Assembly (NCBI GenBank): GCA_951812395.1
Contig: CATOSD010000002.1
Coordinates: 1,319,209-1,383,208, forward strand
Source of the DNA: an uncultured Dehalococcoidia bacterium
GTDB taxonomy: Bacteria > Chloroflexota > Dehalococcoidia > Lucifugimonadales > CATOSD01
Length of the DNA stretch: 64,000 bases
Direction of reading: 5' to 3'
Shown one piece after another: positions 1-8,986 of this stretch. The notes under the pieces were generated by a model that worked only from the letters and a program-made list of their open reading frames with translations, ran no database searches and was not told where the DNA came from. Within the stretch, counting starts at the first letter, position 1. Every line of letters starts with the position of its first letter. Both the position numbers and the translations under genes were made by a program.

Positions 1-4
1 ACAG

Positions 5-3000
5 ATGACGCAAGGCTCGAACGGCAACGACGCAGGCATTATGAACGCGGTCCGCTGGCGATGCATCGGCCCGCCGCGCGGCGGTCGCACCGTCGCCGTC
101 GCCGGGGATCCCGTAGACCCCGCAGTGTTCTACTTCGGCGCGTGCGCCGGCGGAGTCTGGAAAACGGACGACGCTGGCACCTACTGGCAGAACATCTCCG
201 ACGGCCAGATCAACACCGCATCCATTGGCGCCATCGCCGTGTCCGACTCCGACCCCAACGTCATTTACGTTGGCACCGGCGAAGCCTGCATCAGGAGCAA
301 TGTAACCTACGGCGACGGCGTCTACCGCTCCACCGACGCCGGAAAGACCTGGACTCACCTAGGCCTGGCTGACACCCGCCACATATCGCGGGTGCGGATC
401 CATCCCACCAACCCAGACATCGTTTACGTCGGCGCTCTAGGCCACGCCTACGGCCCAAACGAAGAGCGCGGTGTGTTCCGCTCCACCGACGGCGGCAAGA
501 ACTGGGAAAAGATACTGTACAAGAGCGAGAACTCGGGTGTGGCGGACCTCTCGATGGACCCTAACAACCCCCGCATTCTCTACGCGGCCATCTGGCAGGT
601 GCAACGCACCCCATGGAGCCTGAACAGCGGTGGCGACGAGTGCGGCATTTACCGGTCCACCGACGGCGGTGACACGTGGACCGAGATCACCCGCAACAAG
701 GGGTTGCCGGATGGGATGATCGGCCGCGTAGGCATAGCCGCATCGCCTGCCAAGTCCGGGCGCGTCTACACCACCGTCGAAGCCGAGGACTGTGGGCTGT
801 TCCGCTCCGACGACTACGGCGACACATGGGAGCTCGCCAGCGATAGCCGTGACATCCAGGGCCGACCCTGGTACTACCAGCACATATTCGCCGATCCACA
901 GGACGCAGACACTGTCTGGGTCCTCAACTACTCCTGCTGGAAGTCCATAGACGGCGGCAGGACCTTCAACACCGTTGGTACGCCCCACGGCGACAACCAC
1001 GACCTGTGGATTGACCCGCGCAACCCCCGACGCATGATCGAGGGCAACGACGGCGGCGCGACCATTACCTTCAACGGCGGCGACTCCTGGTCGACCATCT
1101 ACAACCAGCTAACGTCGCAGTTCTACCACGTAATCACCGACAACCAGTTCCCCTACCACGTCTACGGCACCCAACAGGACAACTCCGCCATCTGCGTGCC
1201 GAGCATGACCCACAAGGGAGCTATCCCCTGGACGGACTGCTACCCCACCGGAAGCTCCGAGAGCGGCTACATCGCGGTCCATCCAAATGACCACAACACG
1301 GTGGTGTCCGGCTCCATCGGCAGCTCGCCCGGCGGCGGCGGCAACATGCTGCACTACAACCACGAAACCGGGCAGGTTCGCATAATCACCGTCTGGCCCG
1401 AGCTGAACACGGGACTGGGCGCAAGCGAAATGAAATACCGCTTTCAGTGGACGTACCCAATCGTCTTCTCGCACCACAACCCGGACCTGCTATACGTGAC
1501 CGGCAACATTGTCTTCAAGACCACCGACGTCGGCAGCAACTGGGAAGCGGTAAGCCCCGACCTGACGCGCGCCGAGCCTCACACCATGGAGGTGTCGGGC
1601 GGCCCCATTACCAAGGACACGTCGGGCGCGGAGACATACGCGACGATTTTCGCTTTCTCCGAGTCCCACCACGACCCCAACGTGCTCTGGGCCGGCTCTG
1701 ATGACGGCCTGTTGCACGTCACCAGGGACGGCGGAGCCAACTGGGAGAACATTACCCCCACGGACCTGGGCGACTTCACGATGGTGGGCATGCTGGAGGC
1801 CTCCCACCACGACCCGGCAACCGCGTACATGTCCGCGACCCGGTTCAGGCTCGACGAGACCCAGCCGATGCTGTACAAGACCAGCGACTACGGCAAGACC
1901 TGGACCAACATATCGTCCAACATTCCGGACGGCGACTACACGCGCTGCATTCGAGAGGACCCGGTCAGGCCGGGAATGCTGTACGCGGGCACCGAGACCA
2001 CCGCCTACGTGTCGTTCGACGACGGAGGCTCGTGGCACTCGCTAACCGGAAACCTGCCCGTAGTTCCCGTACACGACCTCATCATCAAGGACGACGACCT
2101 CGTCGCGGCCACTAACGGCCGCTCCTTCTGGATCATGGACGATCTTACGCAACTACGCCAAATCGACGACTCCGTTTCCGGCAGCTCAGCCAGGCTGCTG
2201 AAGCCTCGCGACACCTACAGGCCGGCGCGGCCCTTCCGCTTCCGCGAGGGAACCACCGGCAAGAGCTACCAGCTCGCCCTGGGCGGCGCGGTCTGCTACT
2301 ACGAGTCCAAGGACGAGTACGGCCAAGTCCAGCGTAACTTCCTGGACGCGGGAGAGAACCCGCCATACGGCCCCATCGTCACCTACTACCTGGCCGAAGC
2401 GCCCGACGACGAGCTTACGCTGACGTTCTCCGACGCCAACGGCAACGAGATACAGACCTTCTCAAGCAAGGAGGCGGAGGGCGACGACAAGCCCAAGAGG
2501 GCGCCCGCCAACGCCGGCACGAACCGATTCCTGTGGGACATGCGCTACCCCGCGGCGACCAAGGTGCCCGGCGACAAGACGGTCAGCGAGGACCTGTCAG
2601 GGCCGATAGCGCCCCCGGGCAGCTACCAGGTAACGCTGTCCGTCGGCGGCCATACCGAGACCCAGTCTTTCGCTCTGGTCAAGGACCCGCGCGTCACCGC
2701 CACTCAGGAAGACTTCGACGCTCAGTTCGAACTGCTGCTCAAGATTCGAGACAAGCTCTCCGAGACACACGAGAGCGTCATCAAGATCCGCAGCGTGAGG
2801 GAGCAGGTCGAGGAGTGGGCCAAGCGGGCTGAGGGCCACCCTGCCGAGGAGGCGATTTCGGCAGGCGCGTCGGCGCTCAACGAAAAGCTCACCTCCATCG
2901 AAGAGGACCTGATCCAGACCAACTACCGCGGCGCGCGCGACCGCCTGAACCAGCCGGTCAAGCTCAATGCCAAGCTCGCCGGTTTGGTCGACGTGGTATC

Positions 3001-3172
3001 GAGCGCGGACTACGCGCCGCCCACGCAGACACATGAGGTCTACGTCGACTTCGCGTCGAAGATCGACCCCTACATACAACAGTTGGACGAGGTAATCGAC
3101 AAGGACGTTTCGGAGTTCGACAACCTGGTCCACGAGTTGGAGGTACCGACCATAGTTCCGCGCACTTCCTAA
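5..3172 (+). CDS. Large BNR/Asp-box beta-propeller protein (VPS10/sortilin-like glycosyl hydrolase family)
   Basis: The 1055-residue protein carries many Asp-box repeats of the form S-x-D-x-G-x-T-W, for example YRSTDAGKTW, FRSTDGGKNW, YRSTDGGDTW, FRSDDYGDTW and YKTSDYGKTW. They fill roughly residues 30-720 and predict one or two sialidase-like propellers. After about residue 770 comes a FlgD/Ig-like segment (FLWDMRYP to SYQVTLSVGG), then a helical, charged C-terminus. This arrangement matches the ~1000-residue BNR 'glycosyl hydrolase' proteins of environmental bacteria, whose substrates are mostly unknown. No signal peptide is visible. The ATG lies only four bases inside the window and no ribosome binding site can be seen, so the real start may be upstream, although the conserved family opening (CIGPPRGGR) lies near residue 20. 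Catalytic residues could not be assigned. Confidence 0.85.
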   Translation: MTQGSNGNDAGIMNAVRWRCIGPPRGGRTVAVAGDPVDPAVFYFGACAGGVWKTDDAGTYWQNISDGQINTASIGAIAVSDSDPNVIYVGTGEACIRSNVTYGDGVYRSTDAGKTWTHLGLADTRHISRVRIHPTNPDIVYVGALGHAYGPNEERGVFRSTDGGKNWEKILYKSENSGVADLSMDPNNPRILYAAIWQVQRTPWSLNSGGDECGIYRSTDGGDTWTEITRNKGLPDGMIGRVGIAASPAKSGRVYTTVEAEDCGLFRSDDYGDTWELASDSRDIQGRPWYYQHIFADPQDADTVWVLNYSCWKSIDGGRTFNTVGTPHGDNHDLWIDPRNPRRMIEGNDGGATITFNGGDSWSTIYNQLTSQFYHVITDNQFPYHVYGTQQDNSAICVPSMTHKGAIPWTDCYPTGSSESGYIAVHPNDHNTVVSGSIGSSPGGGGNMLHYNHETGQVRIITVWPELNTGLGASEMKYRFQWTYPIVFSHHNPDLLYVTGNIVFKTTDVGSNWEAVSPDLTRAEPHTMEVSGGPITKDTSGAETYATIFAFSESHHDPNVLWAGSDDGLLHVTRDGGANWENITPTDLGDFTMVGMLEASHHDPATAYMSATRFRLDETQPMLYKTSDYGKTWTNISSNIPDGDYTRCIREDPVRPGMLYAGTETTAYVSFDDGGSWHSLTGNLPVVPVHDLIIKDDDLVAATNGRSFWIMDDLTQLRQIDDSVSGSSARLLKPRDTYRPARPFRFREGTTGKSYQLALGGAVCYYESKDEYGQVQRNFLDAGENPPYGPIVTYYLAEAPDDELTLTFSDANGNEIQTFSSKEAEGDDKPKRAPANAGTNRFLWDMRYPAATKVPGDKTVSEDLSGPIAPPGSYQVTLSVGGHTETQSFALVKDPRVTATQEDFDAQFELLLKIRDKLSETHESVIKIRSVREQVEEWAKRAEGHPAEEAISAGASALNEKLTSIEEDLIQTNYRGARDRLNQPVKLNAKLAGLVDVVSSADYAPPTQTHEVYVDFASKIDPYIQQLDEVIDKDVSEFDNLVHELEVPTIVPRTS

Positions 3173-3263
3173 AGAGCGGCCCAGCGGGCGTGCTGCTGCC
3201 CCGTGGCTACGGCGGCGGATGGGCAGCGCGTCCGGCCTGCGCGCGGACCGGCAACACCAGACT

Positions 3264-4460
3264 ATGCACAAAGGATTCGTCAGCGACCTGCGCATCATCG
3301 ACATTTCACAGGGCGTGGCAGGCCCCCTCGCGTCCAAGCTCTTGGCCGACCAGGGCGCGGAGGTGATTAAAGTCGAACCACCCGAGGGCGACTACAGCCG
3401 ACGCTATGCCCCGTTCGCCAGCGAGGCGCCCGACCCGGAGCAGAGCCTTACCTATGCCTTCTTCAACACCAGCAAGACGGGCGTGACGCTGAACATCGGC
3501 ACACCGGACGGCGCGGAACTGCTGACCGAGATGGCGCGCCGCTCCGACGTGCTGATCGAGGACCTGCCACCGGGCGAGATGGCCGAACTCGGGCTGAAGT
3601 ACGAGCACCTGGCCGAGATCAACCCGGGCCTCATAGTCGTTTCGATAACGCCCTTCGGACAGACCGGCCCATACAGCGACTTCGCGTGGGACGACATCAC
3701 GCTACAGGCGCTCACCGGCTTTCTCTACCTGAGCGGCAACTCCGACAAGCCGCCCGCCCGCGCTCCGCTCGAACAGGCCCAAATAATGGGTGGTCGCAAC
3801 GCGGCCAACGCCATAATGCTGGCGGTGCTCGAACGTGAGATGAGCGGCCTGGGCCAGCACGTGGATCTTTCCATCGCCGAGGCGGTGGCCACCGAGCCGC
3901 CGTTCCAGTTCACGCACTACAGCTTTCTGGGCATCATCTCGAAGCGAACGAGGCGCGTTAACGTGCCTGTGGACGGCGACTTTCTGCCGTGCCGGGACGG
4001 CTACATCACTATGGCAAGCAGTGGCGGCAATACCTGGGAGGAGCTGGCCGTATTTTTCGACACGCCGGAGCTGCTGGACGACAGATTCGCAGACCGCCTC
4101 AACCGGTCGAACAACGCCGAAGAGCTGAACGAACTGATGGTCTCGCGGCTAAGCGACCGCAACAAGCACGACGTTTTCGACGCGGGCATGAAGAGTGGCT
4201 TCGTGTTCGGCGTGGCGCAGACTCCCCAGGAGGTCCTGGACTGTCCCCACCTGGAGGACAGGGAGTACTACCAGCGCGTCCAGCACCCCGAAATGGGCGC
4301 ACTAAGGTACACCGGTTCCGGATTCCGCGTCGACGGGGAGCAGTGCATCGGAATCTCACCTTCCCCGCGGCTCGGCCAACACAACGTCGAGGTCTTCTGC
4401 GACTGGCTGGGCCGTCCCCGCGAGTCCCTGGATCGGCTCCGGGCCGCGGGTGTAATCTAG
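3264..4460 (+). CDS. CaiB/BaiF family (class III) CoA-transferase, possible non-catalytic subunit
   Basis: This 398-residue protein belongs to the class III CoA-transferases, which move CoA between organic acids. The N-terminus (LRIIDISQGVAGPLASKLLADQGAEVIKVE) is the typical CoA-binding Rossmann start, followed by the family helix GQHVDLSIAEAVA. The start was set at the ATG of MHKGFVSDLR, because residues upstream in the open frame do not look like the family. By eye, the catalytic Asp that most members have just before the 'GL..A...AAL' helix is Gln here (EQAQIMGGRNAANA). It lies 29 bases upstream of a second CoA-transferase gene on the same strand, so a heteromeric enzyme is possible. The substrate cannot be told. 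Confidence 0.85.
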   Translation: MHKGFVSDLRIIDISQGVAGPLASKLLADQGAEVIKVEPPEGDYSRRYAPFASEAPDPEQSLTYAFFNTSKTGVTLNIGTPDGAELLTEMARRSDVLIEDLPPGEMAELGLKYEHLAEINPGLIVVSITPFGQTGPYSDFAWDDITLQALTGFLYLSGNSDKPPARAPLEQAQIMGGRNAANAIMLAVLEREMSGLGQHVDLSIAEAVATEPPFQFTHYSFLGIISKRTRRVNVPVDGDFLPCRDGYITMASSGGNTWEELAVFFDTPELLDDRFADRLNRSNNAEELNELMVSRLSDRNKHDVFDAGMKSGFVFGVAQTPQEVLDCPHLEDREYYQRVQHPEMGALRYTGSGFRVDGEQCIGISPSPRLGQHNVEVFCDWLGRPRESLDRLRAAGVI

Positions 4461-4489
4461 CCGTTGCTTTACTCTCTCGAAAGGCACAG

Positions 4490-5851
4490 ATGGCAATAGA
4501 CGCCAAGCGCATGCCCCTGAAGGGAGTGCGAATTGTCACGGTCGAGGAGTGGCTTCAACTCCCATGGGCCACCGTAAACCTCGCCGAGATGGGCGCGGAG
4601 GTGATCCGCGTCGAGTCGCTCGGACGCATGGTGGTGCGCAACATCGGCCCGTATCCCGACAACAAGGTGGGCGAGCGCTTCTGGAACCAGGGCGCAACGT
4701 ACCACAACTGGTATCGCAGCAAGAAGAGCCTCACGCTGGACCTGAGAACCCCGGACGGGGCGGATGCGTTCAAGGAGCTCGTCGCGGTTAGCGACGTCGT
4801 CGCCGAAAACAATCGCGCAGGCATCATGGAGCGTTTCGGCCTGACATACGACGCGCTCCGGCAGGTGAAGCCCGACCTTATCATGTTGCGCTCCACCGGC
4901 TACGGTCAGACCGGGGAATGGCGCAGCTACGGCGCCTTCGCTCGCACGGTGGAGGCCATGAGCAGCCTGTCGCACATGACGGGCTTTCCCGACGGGCCGC
5001 CCGTCCGGGCCAACACGTCTTACGTTGACATAACTACGTCCTGGAACAACATGCTCGCCGTGATGATGGCGCTACACCACCGCAATAGGACAGGCGAAGG
5101 CGCCGAGATTGACATGTCGATGTACGAGACCGGAGTGTCGAGTGTTGGCGTCGCGCTGTTGGAGCGCCAGCTCAAGGGCGCCAACCCAGAGCGCATGGGC
5201 AACCAGCACCCGTGGGTGTCTCCCTACGGCTGCTACCGGTGCGCCGGCGACGACAAGTGGGTGACGCTGGCCGCGCGGGACGAGCCGGAGTGGCGCGCGC
5301 TATGCGACGCGATGGGCCAACCGGAGTTGGCCGACGACCCGCGGTTTTCTACGGGCGAGGAGCGCTGGCAACATAGGGACGAGCTGGACGCTCTGATAGA
5401 GTCGTGGACGAGCGCCCTGGACCACGTGCAGGTGATGCACATTCTCCAGGAGCGCGGCATCCCGGCCGGCGCCGTGCTCAACGCTCGTGAGGTGATGACC
5501 AACCCGCACTTCAGGAGTCGCGAGTTCTTCGAGAGAAGCGAAGACCCGCCTGAGGTAGAGGGAGTTGGAACGCGCGTGTATGGCGGCCGACCCTACAGGT
5601 TCTCGAGGTCGCGTGGCCGCGTGCGCGGTGTGTCGCAGCTAGGCCAGCACAACGACTACGCGCTCCGCGAGCTGCTGGGAATGGAGGACAGCGCCGTTTC
5701 CGGGATGATCGACGCGGGTATCGTCGGCACCGTGCCCACCGGTGTGGAGTCCATGAACCCTCAGCCCATGGACATCGAAGGGCAGCTACGCATGGGCGCC
5801 ATCGCGTCGCAAGACACCGATTACCGGCAGGTGCTGGGCCTCGACGAGTAA
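4490..5851 (+). CDS. CaiB/BaiF family (class III) CoA-transferase
   Basis: The 453-residue protein opens with LKGVRIVTVEEWLQLPWATVNLAEMGAEVIRVE, the class III CoA-transferase nucleotide fold, and carries RSKKSLTLDLRTPDG and GAEIDMSMYETGVS family motifs. The expected catalytic Asp seems to be present (TSYVDITTSWNNMLAVMMAL), unlike in the neighbouring paralogue. The frame is open upstream, but that extension is Arg-rich shadow sequence inside the previous gene, so the ATG at 4490 was chosen. It follows the first transferase gene by 29 bases and is probably co-transcribed and perhaps co-assembled with it. A palindrome downstream separates it from the convergent MmgE/PrpD gene. Confidence 0.88.
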   Translation: MAIDAKRMPLKGVRIVTVEEWLQLPWATVNLAEMGAEVIRVESLGRMVVRNIGPYPDNKVGERFWNQGATYHNWYRSKKSLTLDLRTPDGADAFKELVAVSDVVAENNRAGIMERFGLTYDALRQVKPDLIMLRSTGYGQTGEWRSYGAFARTVEAMSSLSHMTGFPDGPPVRANTSYVDITTSWNNMLAVMMALHHRNRTGEGAEIDMSMYETGVSSVGVALLERQLKGANPERMGNQHPWVSPYGCYRCAGDDKWVTLAARDEPEWRALCDAMGQPELADDPRFSTGEERWQHRDELDALIESWTSALDHVQVMHILQERGIPAGAVLNAREVMTNPHFRSREFFERSEDPPEVEGVGTRVYGGRPYRFSRSRGRVRGVSQLGQHNDYALRELLGMEDSAVSGMIDAGIVGTVPTGVESMNPQPMDIEGQLRMGAIASQDTDYRQVLGLDE

Positions 5852-5875
5852 GTGACGGGGTGCCACCGAACAGTA

Positions 5876-5898
5876 GGGGCGGGTTTGTAACCCGCCCC
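5876..5898. terminator. GC-rich palindrome between convergent genes
   Basis: A perfect 8-bp stem (GGGGCGGG / CCCGCCCC) encloses the loop TTTGTAA. It lies between two convergent genes and could end transcription both ways, although no T-run follows. A similar palindrome (GGCGGGT / ACCCGCC) occurs at 19221-19239, so this may be a dispersed intergenic repeat rather than a dedicated terminator. Confidence 0.5.
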
Positions 5899-5944
5899 GT
5901 GGCGCCTCAACCTCGCCGCGAGCCGCCACCATGTCTGTAGTCGC

Positions 5945-7300
5945 CTAGCTCACCGCCACCAGCGCGCGCTGCGCGTATAGCCCGGCCAACTCGTCGACGC
6001 TGGAGACGCTCTCCAGCCCCAGCATCAGCCCTATAGTGCGCTCGCAGTCCTCGGGGGTTAGTACGCGAAGCGCGTTGTCCCTATACTTGCCAAGCAATTC
6101 CTCTACGCTCAGCAGGTCGTCCCAGTCGCCGTGGGGGACGTCGACCTGCTCGTACAACGTGCGCCCGTCCTTAAGGTGCAGCGTGACCGGGTTGGATGCG
6201 TCCTGGTACTCGCTCGGTATGGACGGGTCTGCCTGCAAGGTGACTCGGTCCATCATTTCCCTCGCCTCCGGCCGGTTCACGTATTCGTCATCGAAGCTCT
6301 CGATGACAATTCGACGCGACAGGACCGCCTCAGCCATGTTGTACTGCAAGCTGAACTTGGCGCGCAGCCCGAAGTCGAGATCCATGCGGTTCAGCCAGGC
6401 CTCATGTGGGACCGATACCACGACCTCTTCCACCTGCTCCGGCTTCACGTCGTTGGCGACGACCAGCTTCAGAATGGCGTCGAGGGCGCGGTGGTTGAGG
6501 TAGCAGGTTGGGTATTTCTTCACCCCGATCCCGGGGCTGACGACGTGGAAGGGCCTGCCGAGCGAATCAATGGTCGCCTGCGCGTCGTACTCGCCGTCCA
6601 TGAAGACGCCCGAGAAGCCGCGCTCGCCGTCGATGGGTTCCGGGTCGCCGGTGAAGCCCGCCCTGGCCAGCAGTGCAGCGCGAAGGCCGCCCGCCGCGGC
6701 ATTGCCGGAATGGTATGGCTTGGTCATGGTCCCGACGTTCTTGCCGATGCCGCTAGCGTGCGACGCGGCGATTGCCAGCGCCATGCGGATCTGCCACTCG
6801 CCCAGCCCCAGCATCTTCGACGCCGCGGCCGCTGCGGCCAGCACACCGTAGACTCCGGTGCTGTGGAAGCCGGGCGTGTGGTGCCCGATGCCCAGCTTGC
6901 CGTGTATCTCCAGCCCGATGACGAATGCGGTCACCACGTCTTTGCCTGTAGCGCCCAGCTCCTCGGCCAGGGCCAGCACCACGGGAAACACCGTGCAGGT
7001 GGGATGACCAACAGGCAGCCAGGTGTCGTCGAAGTCGGTCGCGTGCGCCAGCACGCCGTTGGCGAACGCAGCTTCCGCGAGGGAGGTGCGCACGCCACCC
7101 GCAATTACGGACGCCTGCGGCGCACCGCCCGCGGTCCTTGTGTAGTCGAGCACTATGTCACCGATAGGCTGCGTGGCCCCCGCCAGCGACACGCCCAGCG
7201 TGTCCAGCATCGCCCGCTTGGCGGCGGTGACCGCCTCATCCGGTAGGTCCGCGTACTCGGTCGCGATAATCCACTTGGCGATAGAATCGGTAAGTCCCAT
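5945..7300 (-). CDS. MmgE/PrpD family protein (2-methylcitrate dehydratase-like)
   Basis: A 451-residue protein of the MmgE/PrpD family, which includes 2-methylcitrate dehydratase, cis-aconitate decarboxylase and immune-responsive gene 1 proteins. Typical segments are the GVSLAGATQP start, NGVLAHATDFDDTWLPVGHPTCTV, and the KKYPTCYLNHRALDAI block. A clear ribosome binding site (GGAGGC) precedes the ATG. It is the last gene of a same-strand cluster with three isocitrate lyase/PEP mutase family genes and an aconitase-like pair. A role in dehydrating or isomerising a branched di- or tricarboxylate is therefore likely. No methylcitrate synthase is seen nearby, so a classical methylcitrate cycle is not shown. 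Confidence 0.88.
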   Translation of the reverse strand: MGLTDSIAKWIIATEYADLPDEAVTAAKRAMLDTLGVSLAGATQPIGDIVLDYTRTAGGAPQASVIAGGVRTSLAEAAFANGVLAHATDFDDTWLPVGHPTCTVFPVVLALAEELGATGKDVVTAFVIGLEIHGKLGIGHHTPGFHSTGVYGVLAAAAAASKMLGLGEWQIRMALAIAASHASGIGKNVGTMTKPYHSGNAAAGGLRAALLARAGFTGDPEPIDGERGFSGVFMDGEYDAQATIDSLGRPFHVVSPGIGVKKYPTCYLNHRALDAILKLVVANDVKPEQVEEVVVSVPHEAWLNRMDLDFGLRAKFSLQYNMAEAVLSRRIVIESFDDEYVNRPEAREMMDRVTLQADPSIPSEYQDASNPVTLHLKDGRTLYEQVDVPHGDWDDLLSVEELLGKYRDNALRVLTPEDCERTIGLMLGLESVSSVDELAGLYAQRALVAVS

Positions 7301-7405
7301 GTCGTGCCTCCTCGCGCGTTACGAGGCTGGGATGCGCTCGCTCCGCGCCACGCCGTCCTTGTGTTCAGTGATGCCGACCGCCGCCGATTCGAATCCTCGC
7401 CTCAG

Positions 7406-8278
7406 TCAGCGCCCCTCCGTCGTCGCCGCCTCCACCTCCCACAGGTCGTCAAATCGGAGCAGCGTGTTCGTAAGGTCTCGTGCCGCGTCGCCCTCTTCCT
7501 GGCTCACGTTGACGTGGCCGGTCTCAAGAACGTCCTTGTAGGCGTTGACTATGCCGTTCAGCGCGCTGCCGATCGTCGTGCCGGGGTAGATGACGACTTG
7601 GTATCCGATCGACTCGAACTCCTTGACTCCTAGCGGGCCGATTCCGGCAAGCGCCAGCATAGGTATGTCCTTGATCTCGCGACGCAGGTACTCGTACTGG
7701 TCTCTGTCGCGAACGCCCAATGGCATAATCACGTCCACGCCCAACTCCATCGCGGCGTGGGCACGACGGACCGCCTCCTCCTGCGATCCGCCCTCGACGC
7801 CACGGATGCCATCGTTGCGGGCGATAATCAGGAAGTCTTCGCTCCTGCGCGCCTTCAGCGCGTACTCCAGCCTCTGCTGGTAAACGTCTATTGGGACGAT
7901 GTGCTCGAGCCCCCGGTGGTACGACACTCTCTTGGGGTAGAACTGGTCCTCGATGTGGATTGCGGTGATCCCGGCATCCTCCAGCGTCTCCACCGCGTGC
8001 ATCACGTGCACCGGGTCGCCGAACCCGGCGCCCGCATCGAGGATGACGGGCAGGTCGTAGCGCACGCCCTTCGCGACCGTCTCGCCAATCTGCGCCATCT
8101 GGGTCAGCGACGTGAGAGGCTCTGTCGTACCGAGCACCGTGCCCGTCTGCGAGCCGGGAATGTAGAGGGTCTTGAATCCCATGTGACGGAACAGACGGGC
8201 GGTGATTACGTCATAAGCGCCGGGGGCGACCACCATCCTGCCCGCTTCCAAATCGCGTCGCATGTTGGGGTTTGGCAT
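7406..8278 (-). CDS. Isocitrate lyase/PEP mutase family protein, divergent active site
   Basis: A 290-residue (beta/alpha)8 protein of the PEP mutase/isocitrate lyase superfamily. The IPGSQTGTVLG and GITAIHIEDQFYPKR segments identify it. The family's lyase loop K-[KR]-C-G-[HF] reads KRVSYHRG here, so the catalytic Cys is absent. The metal-side motif D-x-D-x-G is DAGAGFG, so its second Asp is Gly. A carbon-carbon lyase of the PrpB type is therefore doubtful; decarboxylase, hydrolase or another PEP mutase-like chemistry is possible. An AAGGA ribosome binding site precedes the ATG. It is one of three paralogues in this cluster, just downstream of the LeuD-like gene. Confidence 0.85.
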   Translation of the reverse strand: MPNPNMRRDLEAGRMVVAPGAYDVITARLFRHMGFKTLYIPGSQTGTVLGTTEPLTSLTQMAQIGETVAKGVRYDLPVILDAGAGFGDPVHVMHAVETLEDAGITAIHIEDQFYPKRVSYHRGLEHIVPIDVYQQRLEYALKARRSEDFLIIARNDGIRGVEGGSQEEAVRRAHAAMELGVDVIMPLGVRDRDQYEYLRREIKDIPMLALAGIGPLGVKEFESIGYQVVIYPGTTIGSALNGIVNAYKDVLETGHVNVSQEEGDAARDLTNTLLRFDDLWEVEAATTEGR

Positions 8279-8402
8279 CTCTTGTCCTTAAGTTGGTGTC
8301 ACTCGTACGAATAAGCGAATCGCCCGCTCTACCGCGGAGGGACCGGTCCCCTCTCCTGCGGGAGACGAGGCCGACCCCTCACATGGCAGGCGTCCCGAGG
8401 CC

Positions 8403-8942
8403 CTAGCTGACGGGCTCGGGCAATCCCCTCTCCTGTATCATTTTGCGGACGTAAGGGTAGAATCCGCCAGCCCTGAGAATCTGCATCGGCGGAGTGTCCT
8501 CGGCCCAGGCCTCGCCCATTAGTGACGTGCCCTTAGTCAGGTTCTTAACCTCGCCGGTGTTCATGTTGATCTCGGCGACGTCTCCCTCGTCGAACAGTTC
8601 CTGCACGCCCTTGCACCACATCGTGGGCAGCGCGCTGTTCACCGCGTTGCGGAAGAATATGCGCGAGGTCGACTCGGCGATAATCGCACCCACGCCGTTG
8701 CGCTGTATGGCCTGTGCGCCGTTGCGGCTCGAGCCGCAGCCGAAGTTGACGCCGGCGACGATGATGTCGCCCTCCTCCACCTCGTCGGTCCAGCCGGGGC
8801 GGTTGGCATTGAAGCACCACTTGTGCGGGGGCTTGCCCAGTCCGCCACCGGCGAGCACCTGCGCGCCCGGCATCATGAGGTCGGTGCTGATGCGGTCGCC
8901 GAACTTCCACACCTTGCCCTTGTAGATCAGATCGTCAGCCAT
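8403..8942 (-). CDS. Aconitase/IPM isomerase family small subunit (LeuD-like)
   Basis: The 179-residue protein is the swivel domain of an aconitase-family hydro-lyase. The hallmark FGCGSSRNGAQAIQRNGVGAII and the following IFFRNAVNSALPTMW match LeuD/HacB small subunits. It lies 44 bases after the matching large-subunit gene. Leucine biosynthesis genes (leuA, leuB) are absent here, while isocitrate lyase-type genes lie on both sides. A catabolic hydratase, such as dimethylmaleate hydratase or homoaconitase-like, is a reasonable alternative to isopropylmalate isomerase. Confidence 0.87.
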   Translation of the reverse strand: MADDLIYKGKVWKFGDRISTDLMMPGAQVLAGGGLGKPPHKWCFNANRPGWTDEVEEGDIIVAGVNFGCGSSRNGAQAIQRNGVGAIIAESTSRIFFRNAVNSALPTMWCKGVQELFDEGDVAEINMNTGEVKNLTKGTSLMGEAWAEDTPPMQILRAGGFYPYVRKMIQERGLPEPVS

Positions 8943-8986
8943 TCCGATTGCTCCTTATCTTTGTCGGTACCGTTCAGACCGCGAAT

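Noticed and set aside
3989..4489. Long N-terminal extension of the second CoA-transferase
   Set aside because: Arg/Pro-rich shadow of the upstream gene; the ATG at 4490 begins the conserved domain.
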